Part shown: positions 51,944-60,907 of the stretch, in pieces
Layout of the letters: the number at the start of each line of letters is the position of its first letter
Numbering within the stretch: the first letter of the stretch is position 1
From: JALQTD01 sp036825655
GTDB taxonomy: Bacteria; Bacteroidota; Bacteroidia; Flavobacteriales_D; Sanyastnellaceae
Reading direction: 5' to 3'
DNA: 64,000 nucleotides
Assembly (NCBI GenBank): GCA_036825655.1
Contig: DAISXU010000002.1
Span: forward strand, 1 to 64,000
The notes under the pieces: model-generated
Databases searched by the model: none
Told to the model about the DNA's origin: nothing
The model's input: only the letters and a program-made list of their open reading frames with translations
Translations under genes and position numbers: made by a program

Positions 51944-51960
51944 TGCTTTCTATCACGAAA

Positions 51961-52659
51961 TCAGCGAAGTGAAAACTTCACAGGCAAGGTATAAAGAACA
52001 CGCACGGGACGTCCCTGTTGGCGTCCTGGATTCAATGCAGGAAGTCCTTCTACGCAACTGATCGTGGTTGCCTCGAAGGCCTTGTGCGGGGACTTCAACA
52101 CCCGAGCATTTCGGACATGCCCCGTTTCATCAATGACATACTCGACGTAGACCGTTCCGCTCATGCCCGCATCTTTCATGAGGCGAGGAAATTCTACACA
52201 GGATTGTATGTATTCAATGATACGCTGCTCAGTGCACAGGCGCTCGGCTTCTGAATCCAAGACGTTCACGCACGCGTCAAAGGCAGGCATGTGGTCCGCA
52301 ACCAACAAGGTTTCTGGTTCATCAGACGTTGGTGTCGCGGGGGAGGTTCCCAAAATCGCATCCCATCCACTGAAGAAAACCGGGTCTGGATCCGGCTGAG
52401 CCGCACCCACAAAGATGGGAGAAGGCTTCGGGTCTGGCATGGGCAGTGGATTGACAAGGGGCTTGGGGGGTGGAGGTTTCACTGGAGTGGAGGTCGGGAT
52501 GACTTCTACCTCTAATAAATCAAGCGGCATGGACGAAGCAGCGGCTAACCCTGCTCCAGACCATTCAAATCGAGTCCATTCTAAAGCAGCCCACGTCAAG
52601 GAGAGCGCTGCAATCAAACCGAATATGAAGTACGGCTGAGGGGAGTGGGGTTTGGGCAT
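51961..52659 (-). CDS. TonB-like energy transducer
   Basis: A 232-residue inner-membrane protein with one N-terminal helix ('YFIFGLIAALSLTWAALEW'), a proline-rich periplasmic spacer ('PVKPPPPKPLVNPLPMPDPK') and a C-terminal TonB domain containing 'GTVYVEYVIDETGHVRNARV' and 'PGRQQGRPVRVLYTLPVKF'. It should pass proton-motive energy to outer-membrane receptors such as the FecA-like one at 9665. No exbB or exbD is nearby, as is common for the extra TonB proteins of Bacteroidota. It stands alone between prs and the two-component genes. Confidence 0.88.
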   Translation of the reverse strand: MPKPHSPQPYFIFGLIAALSLTWAALEWTRFEWSGAGLAAASSMPLDLLEVEVIPTSTPVKPPPPKPLVNPLPMPDPKPSPIFVGAAQPDPDPVFFSGWDAILGTSPATPTSDEPETLLVADHMPAFDACVNVLDSEAERLCTEQRIIEYIQSCVEFPRLMKDAGMSGTVYVEYVIDETGHVRNARVLKSPHKAFEATTISCVEGLPALNPGRQQGRPVRVLYTLPVKFSLR

Positions 52660-52726
52660 GAGAAAAGGAGTTAACGGTGATGGTCAACTCCTTTCCAATA
52701 TTGTGCCAGAATGTGTTAATCAGCTG

Positions 52727-53428
52727 TTATGATGAAATCAACTTGAATCCTTTGCCGTGCACGTTCATGATCTCGATGGTCGGATCGCTTGAAAGGTGCT
52801 TCCTCAGCTTGGCGATGTAAACGTCCATGCTTCGCCCGTTGAAATAGTTCGCGTCTCCCCAAATGGTGCGCAACGCAAAAGGCCGCTCGAGCAGACCGTT
52901 TTTGTGCTTGACCAACAAGTACAGCAATTCATTCTCCTTGGTCGTCAATCGGGTTTCATGGCCATCATGGCTCAAGAGTTGGGTGTTGTAATCGAATGAA
53001 TATTCACCCACATTGAATTCGCTTACTTCTTCTCCATCTTCCGGCAATGCTGCTGAGCGCCGGAGTATCGCTTGAATTCTCATGAGCAACTCGTCCATGG
53101 AGAAGGGCTTTGTCATGTAGTCATCTGCGCCGACCTTGAAGCCTTCTAGGGTGTCTTCTTTCGCAGACCGTGCGGTCAGGAAGAGGATGGGCAACTTGCG
53201 GGATTCCCTCCGGATTTCTTCCGCTACCTCAAACCCATCTTTTCTGGGCATCATGACATCGAGGAGGGCAAAATCGAAGGTGTGGCGGTGGTATTCTTTC
53301 AAACCCTCAACTCCATCTTTGGCCCAAACGGTGTCGTAGCCTTTTGCAGTCAGGAAGTCAGAAAGGAGTTTGCCTAGGTTGGGATCGTCCTCGCAGAGGA
53401 GGATGGATATTTTCTTGTTGGTGCTCAT
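52727..53428 (-). CDS. OmpR/PhoB-type response regulator
   Basis: A 233-residue regulator with an N-terminal receiver ('ILLCEDDPNLGKLL', phospho-acceptor Asp in 'FALLDVMMPRKDGFE', 'LFLTARSA', 'KPFSMDEL') and a C-terminal winged helix ('RLTTKENELLYLLVKHKNG', 'RSMDVYIAKLRKHLSSD'). It should bind promoter DNA when phosphorylated by the kinase one base upstream. The ATG at 53428 is preferred over an in-frame one at 53461 lying inside the kinase gene. Its target genes are not known. Confidence 0.93.
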   Translation of the reverse strand: MSTNKKISILLCEDDPNLGKLLSDFLTAKGYDTVWAKDGVEGLKEYHRHTFDFALLDVMMPRKDGFEVAEEIRRESRKLPILFLTARSAKEDTLEGFKVGADDYMTKPFSMDELLMRIQAILRRSAALPEDGEEVSEFNVGEYSFDYNTQLLSHDGHETRLTTKENELLYLLVKHKNGLLERPFALRTIWGDANYFNGRSMDVYIAKLRKHLSSDPTIEIMNVHGKGFKLISS

Positions 53429-53429
53429 T

Positions 53430-54737
53430 TCAATTTGCGGGTTGATTTTTAGGCAATTCAATTACAAAAGTGCTGCCCTTCCCCGGTTCGCTTTCGACGT
53501 GAATTCGGCCATGGTGGCGCTTGACTACGGTTTGGACATAGCTCAAACCCAATCCAAATCCTTTCACATCGTGCACGTTTCCAGTCGGGACGCGGTAGAG
53601 TCTATCAAAGACCTTGCCTAAATGTTCTTTGGGGATGCCAATTCCATTGTCACGGAATCGAAATTCCACACCATGGTTGGAGTTGCGGCTCGTGATGACA
53701 ATCAGTGGGTCTTGGTTTGCATACTTCAAGGCATTGTCCATGAGGTTGTAGACCACATTGGTCAGGTGAATCCGATCCGCCTCAAGCACGGGATCACTCG
53801 CTTGCAAGTTCAATTCTACCTTGCCACCACGCTTTACCGTCTGAATGGCCAAGTTCTTGACCACTTCCTTGACTACATCATGCGCATTCAGTGGCTGCAT
53901 GAACAATCGCATGCTACCGGAGTCAGCCAAACTTGCTTGGAGCACGTTTTCCACAAGCACTCCGAGGCGCTTGTTCTCTTCCTTGATGAGGCCTACATAA
54001 TGCTTCAGATTGTCCTCATTTTTTCGCATGTCAGCGTCGTTCAGGGCTTCCGCTGCGAGCCCGATGGTGCTGATGGGCGTTTTCAGTTCATGCGTGAGGT
54101 TATTCATCAGGTCCCTGCGGATTCGATCAATTCGTTTGTTTCGATTCGCTGTCAATACCGCGCTGAAAAGACCAGCCGCGATGATGGCAAGCATGATACC
54201 TGTTAACGCGAATTGCCCCAGCAAATTGTGTAAGATGTAACGATCCAAGTGCGGGAAATAAATGCAAACCCTGAGGGGGTCAATCATGGTACAATACCCC
54301 TCTTCCGTTAAGTCGGATCGGTATTCCTCTGCGTCCTCTTCCAACCTCGCCGGCTCGCCAAAACGATCAAAAACCCCAATCACCAGTTCTGCCATCACCC
54401 CTTGGTCACGCAAGGCGTTTTGGATCAAGCTGTCCAACATGAAGGCGTCCATTCGCTCCAACATGACTTCTTCTGCACCCAACATTCCCTCGCCAATGGA
54501 AGGGACATTCGCTGTAGCGTTGATCGAATTCAGTTGAAGCTGAAGGGAGGTAGTGCTCGGTTGCAGCATAAACTGCTTGACTTCCGAAAGAGCCGATGAT
54601 ACGTGGTCATCAAACAACTGCTGTTTCATCCGCACAGAAGAGCGCAACCAGTGAATTTGAATGGTGCTCAATCCCAAAAAGGCAATGACCATCGCGATGA
54701 TGAACCAAGGGATGCTCTTTTTTCGCTTTGATGCCAT
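53430..54737 (-). CDS. Membrane sensor histidine kinase
   Basis: A 435-residue sensor kinase. A helix near the N-terminus ('IPWFIIAMVIAFLGLSTIQI') and another near residue 190 ('FALTGIMLAIIAAGLFSAVL') enclose a periplasmic sensor of about 140 residues with no known domain. Then come the H-box 'NNLTHELKTPIS', the N-box 'NLMDNALKYA', and G-boxes 'DNGIGIP' and 'GFGLGLSYV'. It pairs with the response regulator one base downstream. ATG 54737 is used; a TACCTTTG element lies 7 bp before it (54745-54752), which would give an almost leaderless mRNA. Confidence 0.93.
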   Translation of the reverse strand: MASKRKKSIPWFIIAMVIAFLGLSTIQIHWLRSSVRMKQQLFDDHVSSALSEVKQFMLQPSTTSLQLQLNSINATANVPSIGEGMLGAEEVMLERMDAFMLDSLIQNALRDQGVMAELVIGVFDRFGEPARLEEDAEEYRSDLTEEGYCTMIDPLRVCIYFPHLDRYILHNLLGQFALTGIMLAIIAAGLFSAVLTANRNKRIDRIRRDLMNNLTHELKTPISTIGLAAEALNDADMRKNEDNLKHYVGLIKEENKRLGVLVENVLQASLADSGSMRLFMQPLNAHDVVKEVVKNLAIQTVKRGGKVELNLQASDPVLEADRIHLTNVVYNLMDNALKYANQDPLIVITSRNSNHGVEFRFRDNGIGIPKEHLGKVFDRLYRVPTGNVHDVKGFGLGLSYVQTVVKRHHGRIHVESEPGKGSTFVIELPKNQPAN

Positions 54738-54844
54738 TGCAAACCAAAGGTAGTCACTGCCCCGTGCAACAAACATACCTTCAACATCCCTTAACAAACC
54801 CTTCACTCAAGGTATGAAACTGAGCCGCACATTTGTTCAACTTG

Positions 54845-54927
54845 ATTGGCCCTACTATGGCGGTGGGCCGAGGTTTGACAGTCCTCCAACAGGACGAAAG
54901 GGGGCTTCACAACGGTGAGGCCCTTTT
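54845..54927 (+). ncRNA. Possible structured RNA with three hairpins
   Basis: Three stem-loops occur in 83 bases of the 264-bp space before dnaG: GGCCC/GGGCC (54848-54852, 54865-54869), GTCCT/AGGAC (54881-54885, 54891-54895), and a long one (AAAGGG 54897-54902 with CCCTTT 54921-54926, inner CTTCAC/GTGAGG, loop AACG) ending in TTTT like a terminator. No reading frame covers the region. It may be a small RNA or a leader of dnaG; it might also be the leader of the leftward kinase gene. No match to a known family is claimed. Confidence 0.35.
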
Positions 54928-55001
54928 GATTGTTACCCCTCGGATTTTCGATGAATGAAACCGTTGGTCTCCTTTGTATATTCGTGCTTCCACTTCGCCT
55001 C

Positions 55002-57203
55002 ATGATCCCTCAGTCAACCGTCGACCAAATTATGGAAGCAGCTGTCATCGAAGAGGTGATTGGCGACTACGTGGAGCTCAAAAAACAAGGGAGCAGCTTC
55101 CGTGGGCTCAGTCCGTTCAACAACGAAAAAACGCCCTCTTTCTATGTCATTCCCGAAAAGGGAATCTTCAAGGATTTTTCCAGCGGCAAAGGAGGTAGTC
55201 TCATTTCCTTTTTGATGGAGGTGGAGAGTTTGTCCTACCCTGAAGCCTTGAGGCTTTTGGCGAAACGGTATAACATCGAGGTTGAAGAGCGCGAGCAAAC
55301 TCCCGCTGAACTTGCTGCGAAAAGCGAACGTGAGAGCATCGCATCCGTGGTCGCCTGGGCGCAGAAGTGGTTCACTTCCCAGCTCCTTGAGACGGATGCA
55401 GGGCAGAGCATTGGTTTAAGTTACTTCACAGAACGCGGCTTCAGGCCTGAAACGTTGAAGCGGTTTTTGATTGGTTACTCCCCGGACGTTTGGGATGCCT
55501 TTTCCCAAGCCGCAATCGATGCGGGCTATGACAAGAAGTGGCTCTTGGCCTCGGGATTGAGCCGTGAACGCGATTCAGGAGGACTCTGGGATTTCTTCAA
55601 GGGGCGGGTGATGTTTCCCATACGCGACATCACGGGCCGAGTGATTGGATTCGGCGGACGGACGTTGAAGAAGGACAAAGATCAAGCGAAGTATTACAAC
55701 AGTCCGGAGAGTGCACTTTACCACAAGAGCGATGTGCTTTTTGGCATACACCTGGCAAAACCTGCAATTACTAAGCGGGATGAGGTGCTCCTTGTGGAAG
55801 GTTACACAGATGTTATGGCTTTGCACCAAGCAGGCCTTGAGCATGCTGTGGCTTCGAGTGGCACCGCATTGACGGAAGGCCAAATCAAGATCATCCGTCG
55901 CTTCACGAAGCGCGTGGTGGTGTTGTTTGACGGAGACGCCGCTGGGGTGCGCGCCTCGCTTCGCGGAATCGACTTGCTTTTGGCAGCAGGATTGCAGGTG
56001 AAGGTGTTGTCCTTTCCTGAAGGGGATGATCCGGATAGCTATTCACGAAAGGTTAGTTCTGCGGAATTGCAGCGGTTTGTTTCGGAGGAGGCTCAGGATT
56101 TTGTTGGATTCAAAATCCAAACCTTGCTGGCAGATGCTGGGACGGACCCCTTGCGAAGAGCGGAGGCTGTCCGGAGTGTTGTGGAGTCCATTGCGGCCAT
56201 TCCCGATGCGATTGAGCGCAGTGTCTACCTGCAGTCTTCTGCGCACCAACTAGGCGTTTCGGAGGAGTTGCTTCAGGGCGAAGTCAACAAAGCGGTTCTG
56301 AGGCTGTTGGAGGCAAAGCGCAAGTCGGAAGAGCGCAAAAAAAAGCGTACGTCCGATACGGCGCGGACCCCACAGGGTAGAATGGGGGCAATGCGTGCGC
56401 CCATGCCCGAACCACCTTCCTACCATGAAGCGCCCCCCCCGATTGAAGCTCCTCCCATACCGGACGAGCCACAGCCCGGATGGGTCGTTGGCCCGGATGG
56501 TACGATTCCCGAATGGACGGGTCCAGAACGCCCTCCATTGCCGTCGGTCGAGGCAGGTGGTTACGGTGAAGAGGATCCTGTCCGTCCACCCCAAGGGCAG
56601 GGAAGCCTGTTGGACGTGCCTCGCCGGTACTTCTTGGAAAAAGATTTGGTTCGTTTGCTGGTCAATTACGGGGGCGTCTCCGTTGAAGTGCCTATCGAAT
56701 CCGAATCCGAGGACGAAGAGGCAGCCAACACGGAGCGACATCCCTTTGCAGAATGGGTAATTCACTCCCTCGAAGAGGAACGCATCGACTTTGAATACAA
56801 AGGGTTCAAACGCGTCATTGAATACACCGTTAGCTGCTTGGATGAGCAAGCATTACCTAATTTTTCTGACTTATTGCTCGACCAAGATCAAGAAGTTCAG
56901 CAAGTGTTGGCCGATGCGATGCTGGTGCAGCATGCGGTGAGCGAAAACTGGGCCTTGCGCCATCAGATTTACCCAGAATTGGAAAAGGACCATTTGGAAA
57001 AGGCGCTCATGGACGCGATGCATCACCTGCGGTTGGACAACATTCAAAAGCGGATTCGTGAGCTTTCCTCGGAACTCGAATCCGCTGAGCGCGCCGATGC
57101 TTCAAATGAGGTCATCCGGGAACTCCTTCTGGAACGCATCAAACTCGATCGGGAAAAGTCAGAATTGGCGAAGTACTTTGGCTCTACGATTTTGGCCAAT
57201 TAA
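55002..57203 (+). CDS. dnaG: DNA primase DnaG
   Basis: A 733-residue primase that makes RNA primers at the replication fork. The N-terminal domain has 'GLSPFNNEKTPSF' (35-47) and 'KDFSSGKGG' (57-65), so the zinc ligands of the CHC2 finger (normally Cys, His, Cys, Cys) are replaced by Ser37, Asn40, Asp58 and Ser61. I recall this zinc-less form from Flavobacteriia. The catalytic TOPRIM core is intact ('VLLVEGYTDVMALHQAG', 'VVLFDGDAAGV'). A Pro-rich linker (about 465-555) leads to the C-terminal DnaB-binding helices. ATG 55002 gives the standard N-terminus. mscS follows 3 bp later. Confidence 0.93.
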   Translation: MIPQSTVDQIMEAAVIEEVIGDYVELKKQGSSFRGLSPFNNEKTPSFYVIPEKGIFKDFSSGKGGSLISFLMEVESLSYPEALRLLAKRYNIEVEEREQTPAELAAKSERESIASVVAWAQKWFTSQLLETDAGQSIGLSYFTERGFRPETLKRFLIGYSPDVWDAFSQAAIDAGYDKKWLLASGLSRERDSGGLWDFFKGRVMFPIRDITGRVIGFGGRTLKKDKDQAKYYNSPESALYHKSDVLFGIHLAKPAITKRDEVLLVEGYTDVMALHQAGLEHAVASSGTALTEGQIKIIRRFTKRVVVLFDGDAAGVRASLRGIDLLLAAGLQVKVLSFPEGDDPDSYSRKVSSAELQRFVSEEAQDFVGFKIQTLLADAGTDPLRRAEAVRSVVESIAAIPDAIERSVYLQSSAHQLGVSEELLQGEVNKAVLRLLEAKRKSEERKKKRTSDTARTPQGRMGAMRAPMPEPPSYHEAPPPIEAPPIPDEPQPGWVVGPDGTIPEWTGPERPPLPSVEAGGYGEEDPVRPPQGQGSLLDVPRRYFLEKDLVRLLVNYGGVSVEVPIESESEDEEAANTERHPFAEWVIHSLEEERIDFEYKGFKRVIEYTVSCLDEQALPNFSDLLLDQDQEVQQVLADAMLVQHAVSENWALRHQIYPELEKDHLEKALMDAMHHLRLDNIQKRIRELSSELESAERADASNEVIRELLLERIKLDREKSELAKYFGSTILAN

Positions 57204-57206
57204 CTC

Positions 57207-58037
57207 ATGGAAAAACTCCGAATATTTCTTGAATCAGGCGTGACCATTGGAAAATATAGCGTTTCGATGCTGGATGTTTTCGTGGCTTTCGGAATCCTGG
57301 TCCTTGCGCAGTTGCTGCTTTGGTTGGGGAGGTTCTTCTTGAACCGTTCGATGCTCCGGAGGCGAGTAGACATGGGGAAGCAATTCATGATTCGCCGGAT
57401 TTGGCGGACTGTGGTTTACCTCATTGCGGGGATGTCGGCACTCAAGGCGCTTGGGGTTGAAATGAAGGTGCTGTTCGCGGGGTCGGCCGCTTTGTTGGTT
57501 GGCATTGGCATTGGATTGCAGAGTTTTTTCAATGACGTCGTGTCTGGTTTCGTTTTGCTTTTCGAAGGTGGAGTGCGGGTGGGAGATGAGTTGGAACTCG
57601 ATGGTGCCATTGTTCGCGTTGAGCGAATTGATTTGCGCTCGACGCGTGTGGTGACCCGCCAGGGAGATTTGGTGGTTTTGCCCAATGGCATGTTTTCAGG
57701 CCAAAGCGTCCGGAACTTTTCTCAAGGCAGAGACCGAACGCGTTTGGATGTTCAGGTAGGTGTTGCCTACGGATCTGATACCGCTTTGGTCAGTGAAATT
57801 CTCACGCAAGCCATGCGCGATCAACCGGAGGTAGGGCCGGATGAAGAGGTCATTGTGATTTTCAAAGACTTTGGCGATTCTGCGCTCACTTTTGAAGTTC
57901 GATCATGGATCCGATCTCCATGGACCATCGACCGCATGAAAAGTGACATCCGGTTCAGAATCGACGCTGCTTTCCGCAAAAATGGGGTGGTGGTGCCATT
58001 CCCTCAGCGGGACGTGCACATTTTCAATCAAAGTTGA
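57207..58037 (+). CDS. MscS-type mechanosensitive channel
   Basis: A 276-residue small-conductance mechanosensitive channel that opens on hypo-osmotic swelling. Two helices (about 15-40 and 65-85) precede the pore helix 'GSAALLVGIGIGLQSFFNDV', and the soluble beta domain has 'GGVRVGDELELDGAIVRVE', 'VVLPNGMFSGQSVRNFS' and 'IRFRIDAAFRKNGVVVPFPQ'. It starts 3 bp after dnaG, so it is in the same transcript. Its last 10 bp overlap the convergent recJ gene. Confidence 0.92.
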   Translation: MEKLRIFLESGVTIGKYSVSMLDVFVAFGILVLAQLLLWLGRFFLNRSMLRRRVDMGKQFMIRRIWRTVVYLIAGMSALKALGVEMKVLFAGSAALLVGIGIGLQSFFNDVVSGFVLLFEGGVRVGDELELDGAIVRVERIDLRSTRVVTRQGDLVVLPNGMFSGQSVRNFSQGRDRTRLDVQVGVAYGSDTALVSEILTQAMRDQPEVGPDEEVIVIFKDFGDSALTFEVRSWIRSPWTIDRMKSDIRFRIDAAFRKNGVVVPFPQRDVHIFNQS

Positions 58038-59761
58038 GACTCCCTGATGTCTTGCAGGTGGAGGTTGAGTTTGATTTCTTCAGGTCCCGATCGCATTTCC
58101 AACCAGGTGTTTCGGACGAGCGTGTAGACGATATCAAAGGTCTCCCATTGTTTCAGCTGCCCCAACAAGTGCCCCATCCCAAACCCAACGGCCTCAATTG
58201 ATCCATTGAAGCTGTCGTCCGACACGAAGAGCTTCAGGTGTTTGCCATCTGCCCCGACGGCGCGGGGAGGTTTTGCGCACCGCACCCGTCTCGTCATGAA
58301 GATGGGAAGCGGATTGCCTGGACCAAATGGTTCAAGGGAAACCAAATCCAAATAGGTGTCAGGATTCAATTCGACCAAAGGAACCTCAGCGTGGTACGTG
58401 ACACGCGGTTTGGGTTTGCGGCCCTCCAACTGATTTCCGATGGCGTGCTCCAGCCGTTCTCGAAAGGCATCCAGATCATGAGCGTGAACCTGAAGGCCAG
58501 CAGCCATGGGATGACCACCAAATTGGATGAGCAAATCGCTGCATGCTCCCAATGCGGCATGGATGTCAACGCCATCGACGCTCCGAGCGCTTCCAATCAG
58601 GACATCCCCATCTTCAGACAAGACGATGGAGGGCCTGTACCGGTGCTCGACTAGGCGACTTGCAACAATTCCTACCACTCCTCTGTGCCAGTGTTTGCCC
58701 CAGACCAAATTGCAAAATTGATTCGCTGAATCACCATCCACCAGCTCGATGGCTTTCGCAGTCGTCGCTTCATCCACGTCCCGTCGGCTGCGGTTCATTT
58801 CCTCGAGCAATCGGGCGCAATCCGCTGCATCACTTTCCGATGTTTCGAGCAGCAACTTCACAGCGAGCAGTGCGTCATCCATTCGGCCGGCGGCATTGAT
58901 GCGCGGTCCAAGCGTGAAGCTGATGTCCCGGATGGTTTCCGGCGCCTGGCGGATATCTGCCGCACGCAGAAGTGCGCGAATTCCAGGACGAGCGAGTTCT
59001 TTTAATCTCTTTAAGCCGAGGTGCGCAAGGATGCGGTTTTCATCGACAAGGTCCACCAAATCCGCTCCAATGCTGATGGCAACAAGGTCCAGCTCTTCGA
59101 AGATGTGATCCTGTGGAAAGTCCATCCGATGCGCGAGCGCTTGCAACAACTTGAAGGCAACACCACAGCCTGATAGTTCCTTAAATGGGTAGAGGCAATC
59201 CGGTCGCTTGGGGTTCAACAAGGCCCAAACTTCAGGCAACTGGGCTTCAGGCATGTGGTGGTCGCAAACGATGACATCGATGCCTTTTTGGCCTGCAAAA
59301 GCAAGCGCCTCAAAATCCTTCGTTCCACAATCCAAGGTGATCATCAACGAACACCCCCGCTCGCTCGCCATGGCCACACCATCCAAGCTCACTCCATAAC
59401 CCTCATCAAATCGCTTCGGCACATAGGGAACGATTTTCAGTCCCAACCCCTTCAAGAATCCCGCGACTAGAGCGACAGAAGTCGTGCCATCCACATCGTA
59501 GTCCCCATAAACCATCAGGCATTCCTTTTTACGGATGGCCCGATGCAGTCGATCTACGGCTTCCTCCATGTCCTTCATCAGGTAGGGGTCCAATAGGTCG
59601 GAAGCACTTGGATTCAAAAACTGCTCAACTTTTTCAGGAGTGTCAATTCCACGTTGCACAAGCAGCCACGCAACCAATGGACTGAGTCCTGCGTTCTTTT
59701 GCAAGTCCGAAACCGATGATGCGTTCGGTTGGGGTTCAGCTGTCCAAGGGGTTTCTTCCAT
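58028..59761 (-). CDS. recJ: Single-strand DNA exonuclease RecJ
   Basis: A 577-residue 5'-3' exonuclease for mismatch and recombination repair. The DHH phosphoesterase motifs are present: 'MVYGDYDVDGTTSVALVAG' with the metal Asp pair, 'LDCGTKDFEAL', 'VCDHHMPEA' (DHH) and 'LNPKRPDCLYPF'. The DHHA1 domain ends in 'QFGGHPMAAGLQVHAHDLDAF', followed by an OB-fold. Length and order match full-size RecJ. It overlaps the mscS end by 10 bp. Confidence 0.95.
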   Translation of the reverse strand: MEETPWTAEPQPNASSVSDLQKNAGLSPLVAWLLVQRGIDTPEKVEQFLNPSASDLLDPYLMKDMEEAVDRLHRAIRKKECLMVYGDYDVDGTTSVALVAGFLKGLGLKIVPYVPKRFDEGYGVSLDGVAMASERGCSLMITLDCGTKDFEALAFAGQKGIDVIVCDHHMPEAQLPEVWALLNPKRPDCLYPFKELSGCGVAFKLLQALAHRMDFPQDHIFEELDLVAISIGADLVDLVDENRILAHLGLKRLKELARPGIRALLRAADIRQAPETIRDISFTLGPRINAAGRMDDALLAVKLLLETSESDAADCARLLEEMNRSRRDVDEATTAKAIELVDGDSANQFCNLVWGKHWHRGVVGIVASRLVEHRYRPSIVLSEDGDVLIGSARSVDGVDIHAALGACSDLLIQFGGHPMAAGLQVHAHDLDAFRERLEHAIGNQLEGRKPKPRVTYHAEVPLVELNPDTYLDLVSLEPFGPGNPLPIFMTRRVRCAKPPRAVGADGKHLKLFVSDDSFNGSIEAVGFGMGHLLGQLKQWETFDIVYTLVRNTWLEMRSGPEEIKLNLHLQDIRESQL

Positions 59762-59861
59762 GATCTAAGGAGCCGCAAGTTCGACAAAAAAAGATGGTTG
59801 TTCATGCCTTCAACGTATCTTGGTGCCGGCTTCTGACATTAAGCCTTTGAATAGCACAAAC

Positions 59862-60830
59862 ATGCGCGCCTTGAAAAAATTCTTGAACACCATTCCTGTT
59901 TTGGCCGTTGCCATGACCTGGATGACCCTTGCAGGTTGTTTGAATGAGGACAACCGAATTCCTGAAAATTGCTACGACGGCATCCAGAACAATGGGGAAG
60001 AGCTTGTGGATTGTGGTGGTCCCATTTGTGAGCCTTGTGATCCATGCGAGAATGGACAATACGACGTTCTCTTGGGAGAGCAGTGGGTGGACTGTGGTGG
60101 GGCTTGTGAGCCTTGCGACCCCTCATTCAATGGAGTTTTGGATCCGGGTGAAACAGGCATAGATTGTGGTGGAGATACCGGTGTGGCTTGTGGTGAATTG
60201 TGCGGCGATGGCCTTCTCAACGGTTTGGAAGAGGGTGTGGATTGCGGTGGTCCTGATTGCGAAGTGTGCCCATCCTGTGTAGATGGAATCATGAACGGCG
60301 ACGAAATTGGCATCGATTGTGGAGGGCCAGATTGCGACGCATGTGCTACGGATGGAGACTGCACCAATGGCCTGTTGGATGGTGATGAAGTCTACATTGA
60401 CTGCGGAGGTTCCACGTGCCCTGTTTGTGAACCTGTCTTGACTTGGAAGGCGAATGGAACGACCATTCTGGCCGACTTTGAGGCTACAGCCACCTTGGAT
60501 GGAGCATCAGGCGCCATTACCATTGCAGGACTTTCGGTTACCACCCAAGGCATCGGCATGACCCTTCCAGAACCGCCTCTCGTAGGCTGGAATGACGGAG
60601 CAGCTTTGTCCCTTGACAATACCACAGCACCTGCCGGTGTTGCAACGTATGTCGCAGTTGGAGGCAACCAGTTCAGCACGCAATTTGGAGGGACCATCAA
60701 CGTGTCCATCACCTACGTGGATGCCCAAGTTGGTGGAATCATCGTTGGAACCTTCAGTGGCTCAATGGTCGATGCGAATGACGACAACGTGACCATTTCC
60801 TTGGGGGCTTTTCAATTGCCTATCCAATAA
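59862..60830 (+). CDS. Lipoprotein with Cys-rich DCGGxxCxxC repeats
   Basis: A 322-residue lipoprotein ('VLAVAMTWMTLAGC'). The first 180 residues contain six copies of a short unit, 'NGEELVDCGGPICEPC', 'GEQWVDCGGACEPC', 'GETGIDCGGDTGVAC', 'EEGVDCGGPDCEVC', 'GDEIGIDCGGPDCDAC', 'GDEVYIDCGGSTCPVC', with an Asp/Gly-rich loop before each Cys pair. The C-terminal 140 residues are a beta-rich domain ('TWKANGTTILADFEATATLD', 'TINVSITYVDAQVGGIIVG') like DUF6252 proteins. The role is unknown; the repeats recall Asp-rich calcium- or disulfide-stabilised stalks. It has a terminator after it. Confidence 0.75.
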   Translation: MRALKKFLNTIPVLAVAMTWMTLAGCLNEDNRIPENCYDGIQNNGEELVDCGGPICEPCDPCENGQYDVLLGEQWVDCGGACEPCDPSFNGVLDPGETGIDCGGDTGVACGELCGDGLLNGLEEGVDCGGPDCEVCPSCVDGIMNGDEIGIDCGGPDCDACATDGDCTNGLLDGDEVYIDCGGSTCPVCEPVLTWKANGTTILADFEATATLDGASGAITIAGLSVTTQGIGMTLPEPPLVGWNDGAALSLDNTTAPAGVATYVAVGGNQFSTQFGGTINVSITYVDAQVGGIIVGTFSGSMVDANDDNVTISLGAFQLPIQ

Positions 60831-60850
60831 CGCAACCCCTCAATCGAGGA

Positions 60851-60890
60851 AAAAACCCCGGATCGCATCCAAGCGGCCCGGGGTTTTTTT
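60851..60890 (+). terminator. Rho-independent terminator
   Basis: Arms AAAAACCCCGG (60851-60861) and CCGGGGTTTTT (60878-60888), then more T's. It closes the Cys-rich lipoprotein gene and its mirror A-run can serve the leftward OmpA-like gene that stops at 60908. Confidence 0.9.
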
Positions 60891-60907
60891 TGACGCTGCA
60901 CTGGAGT

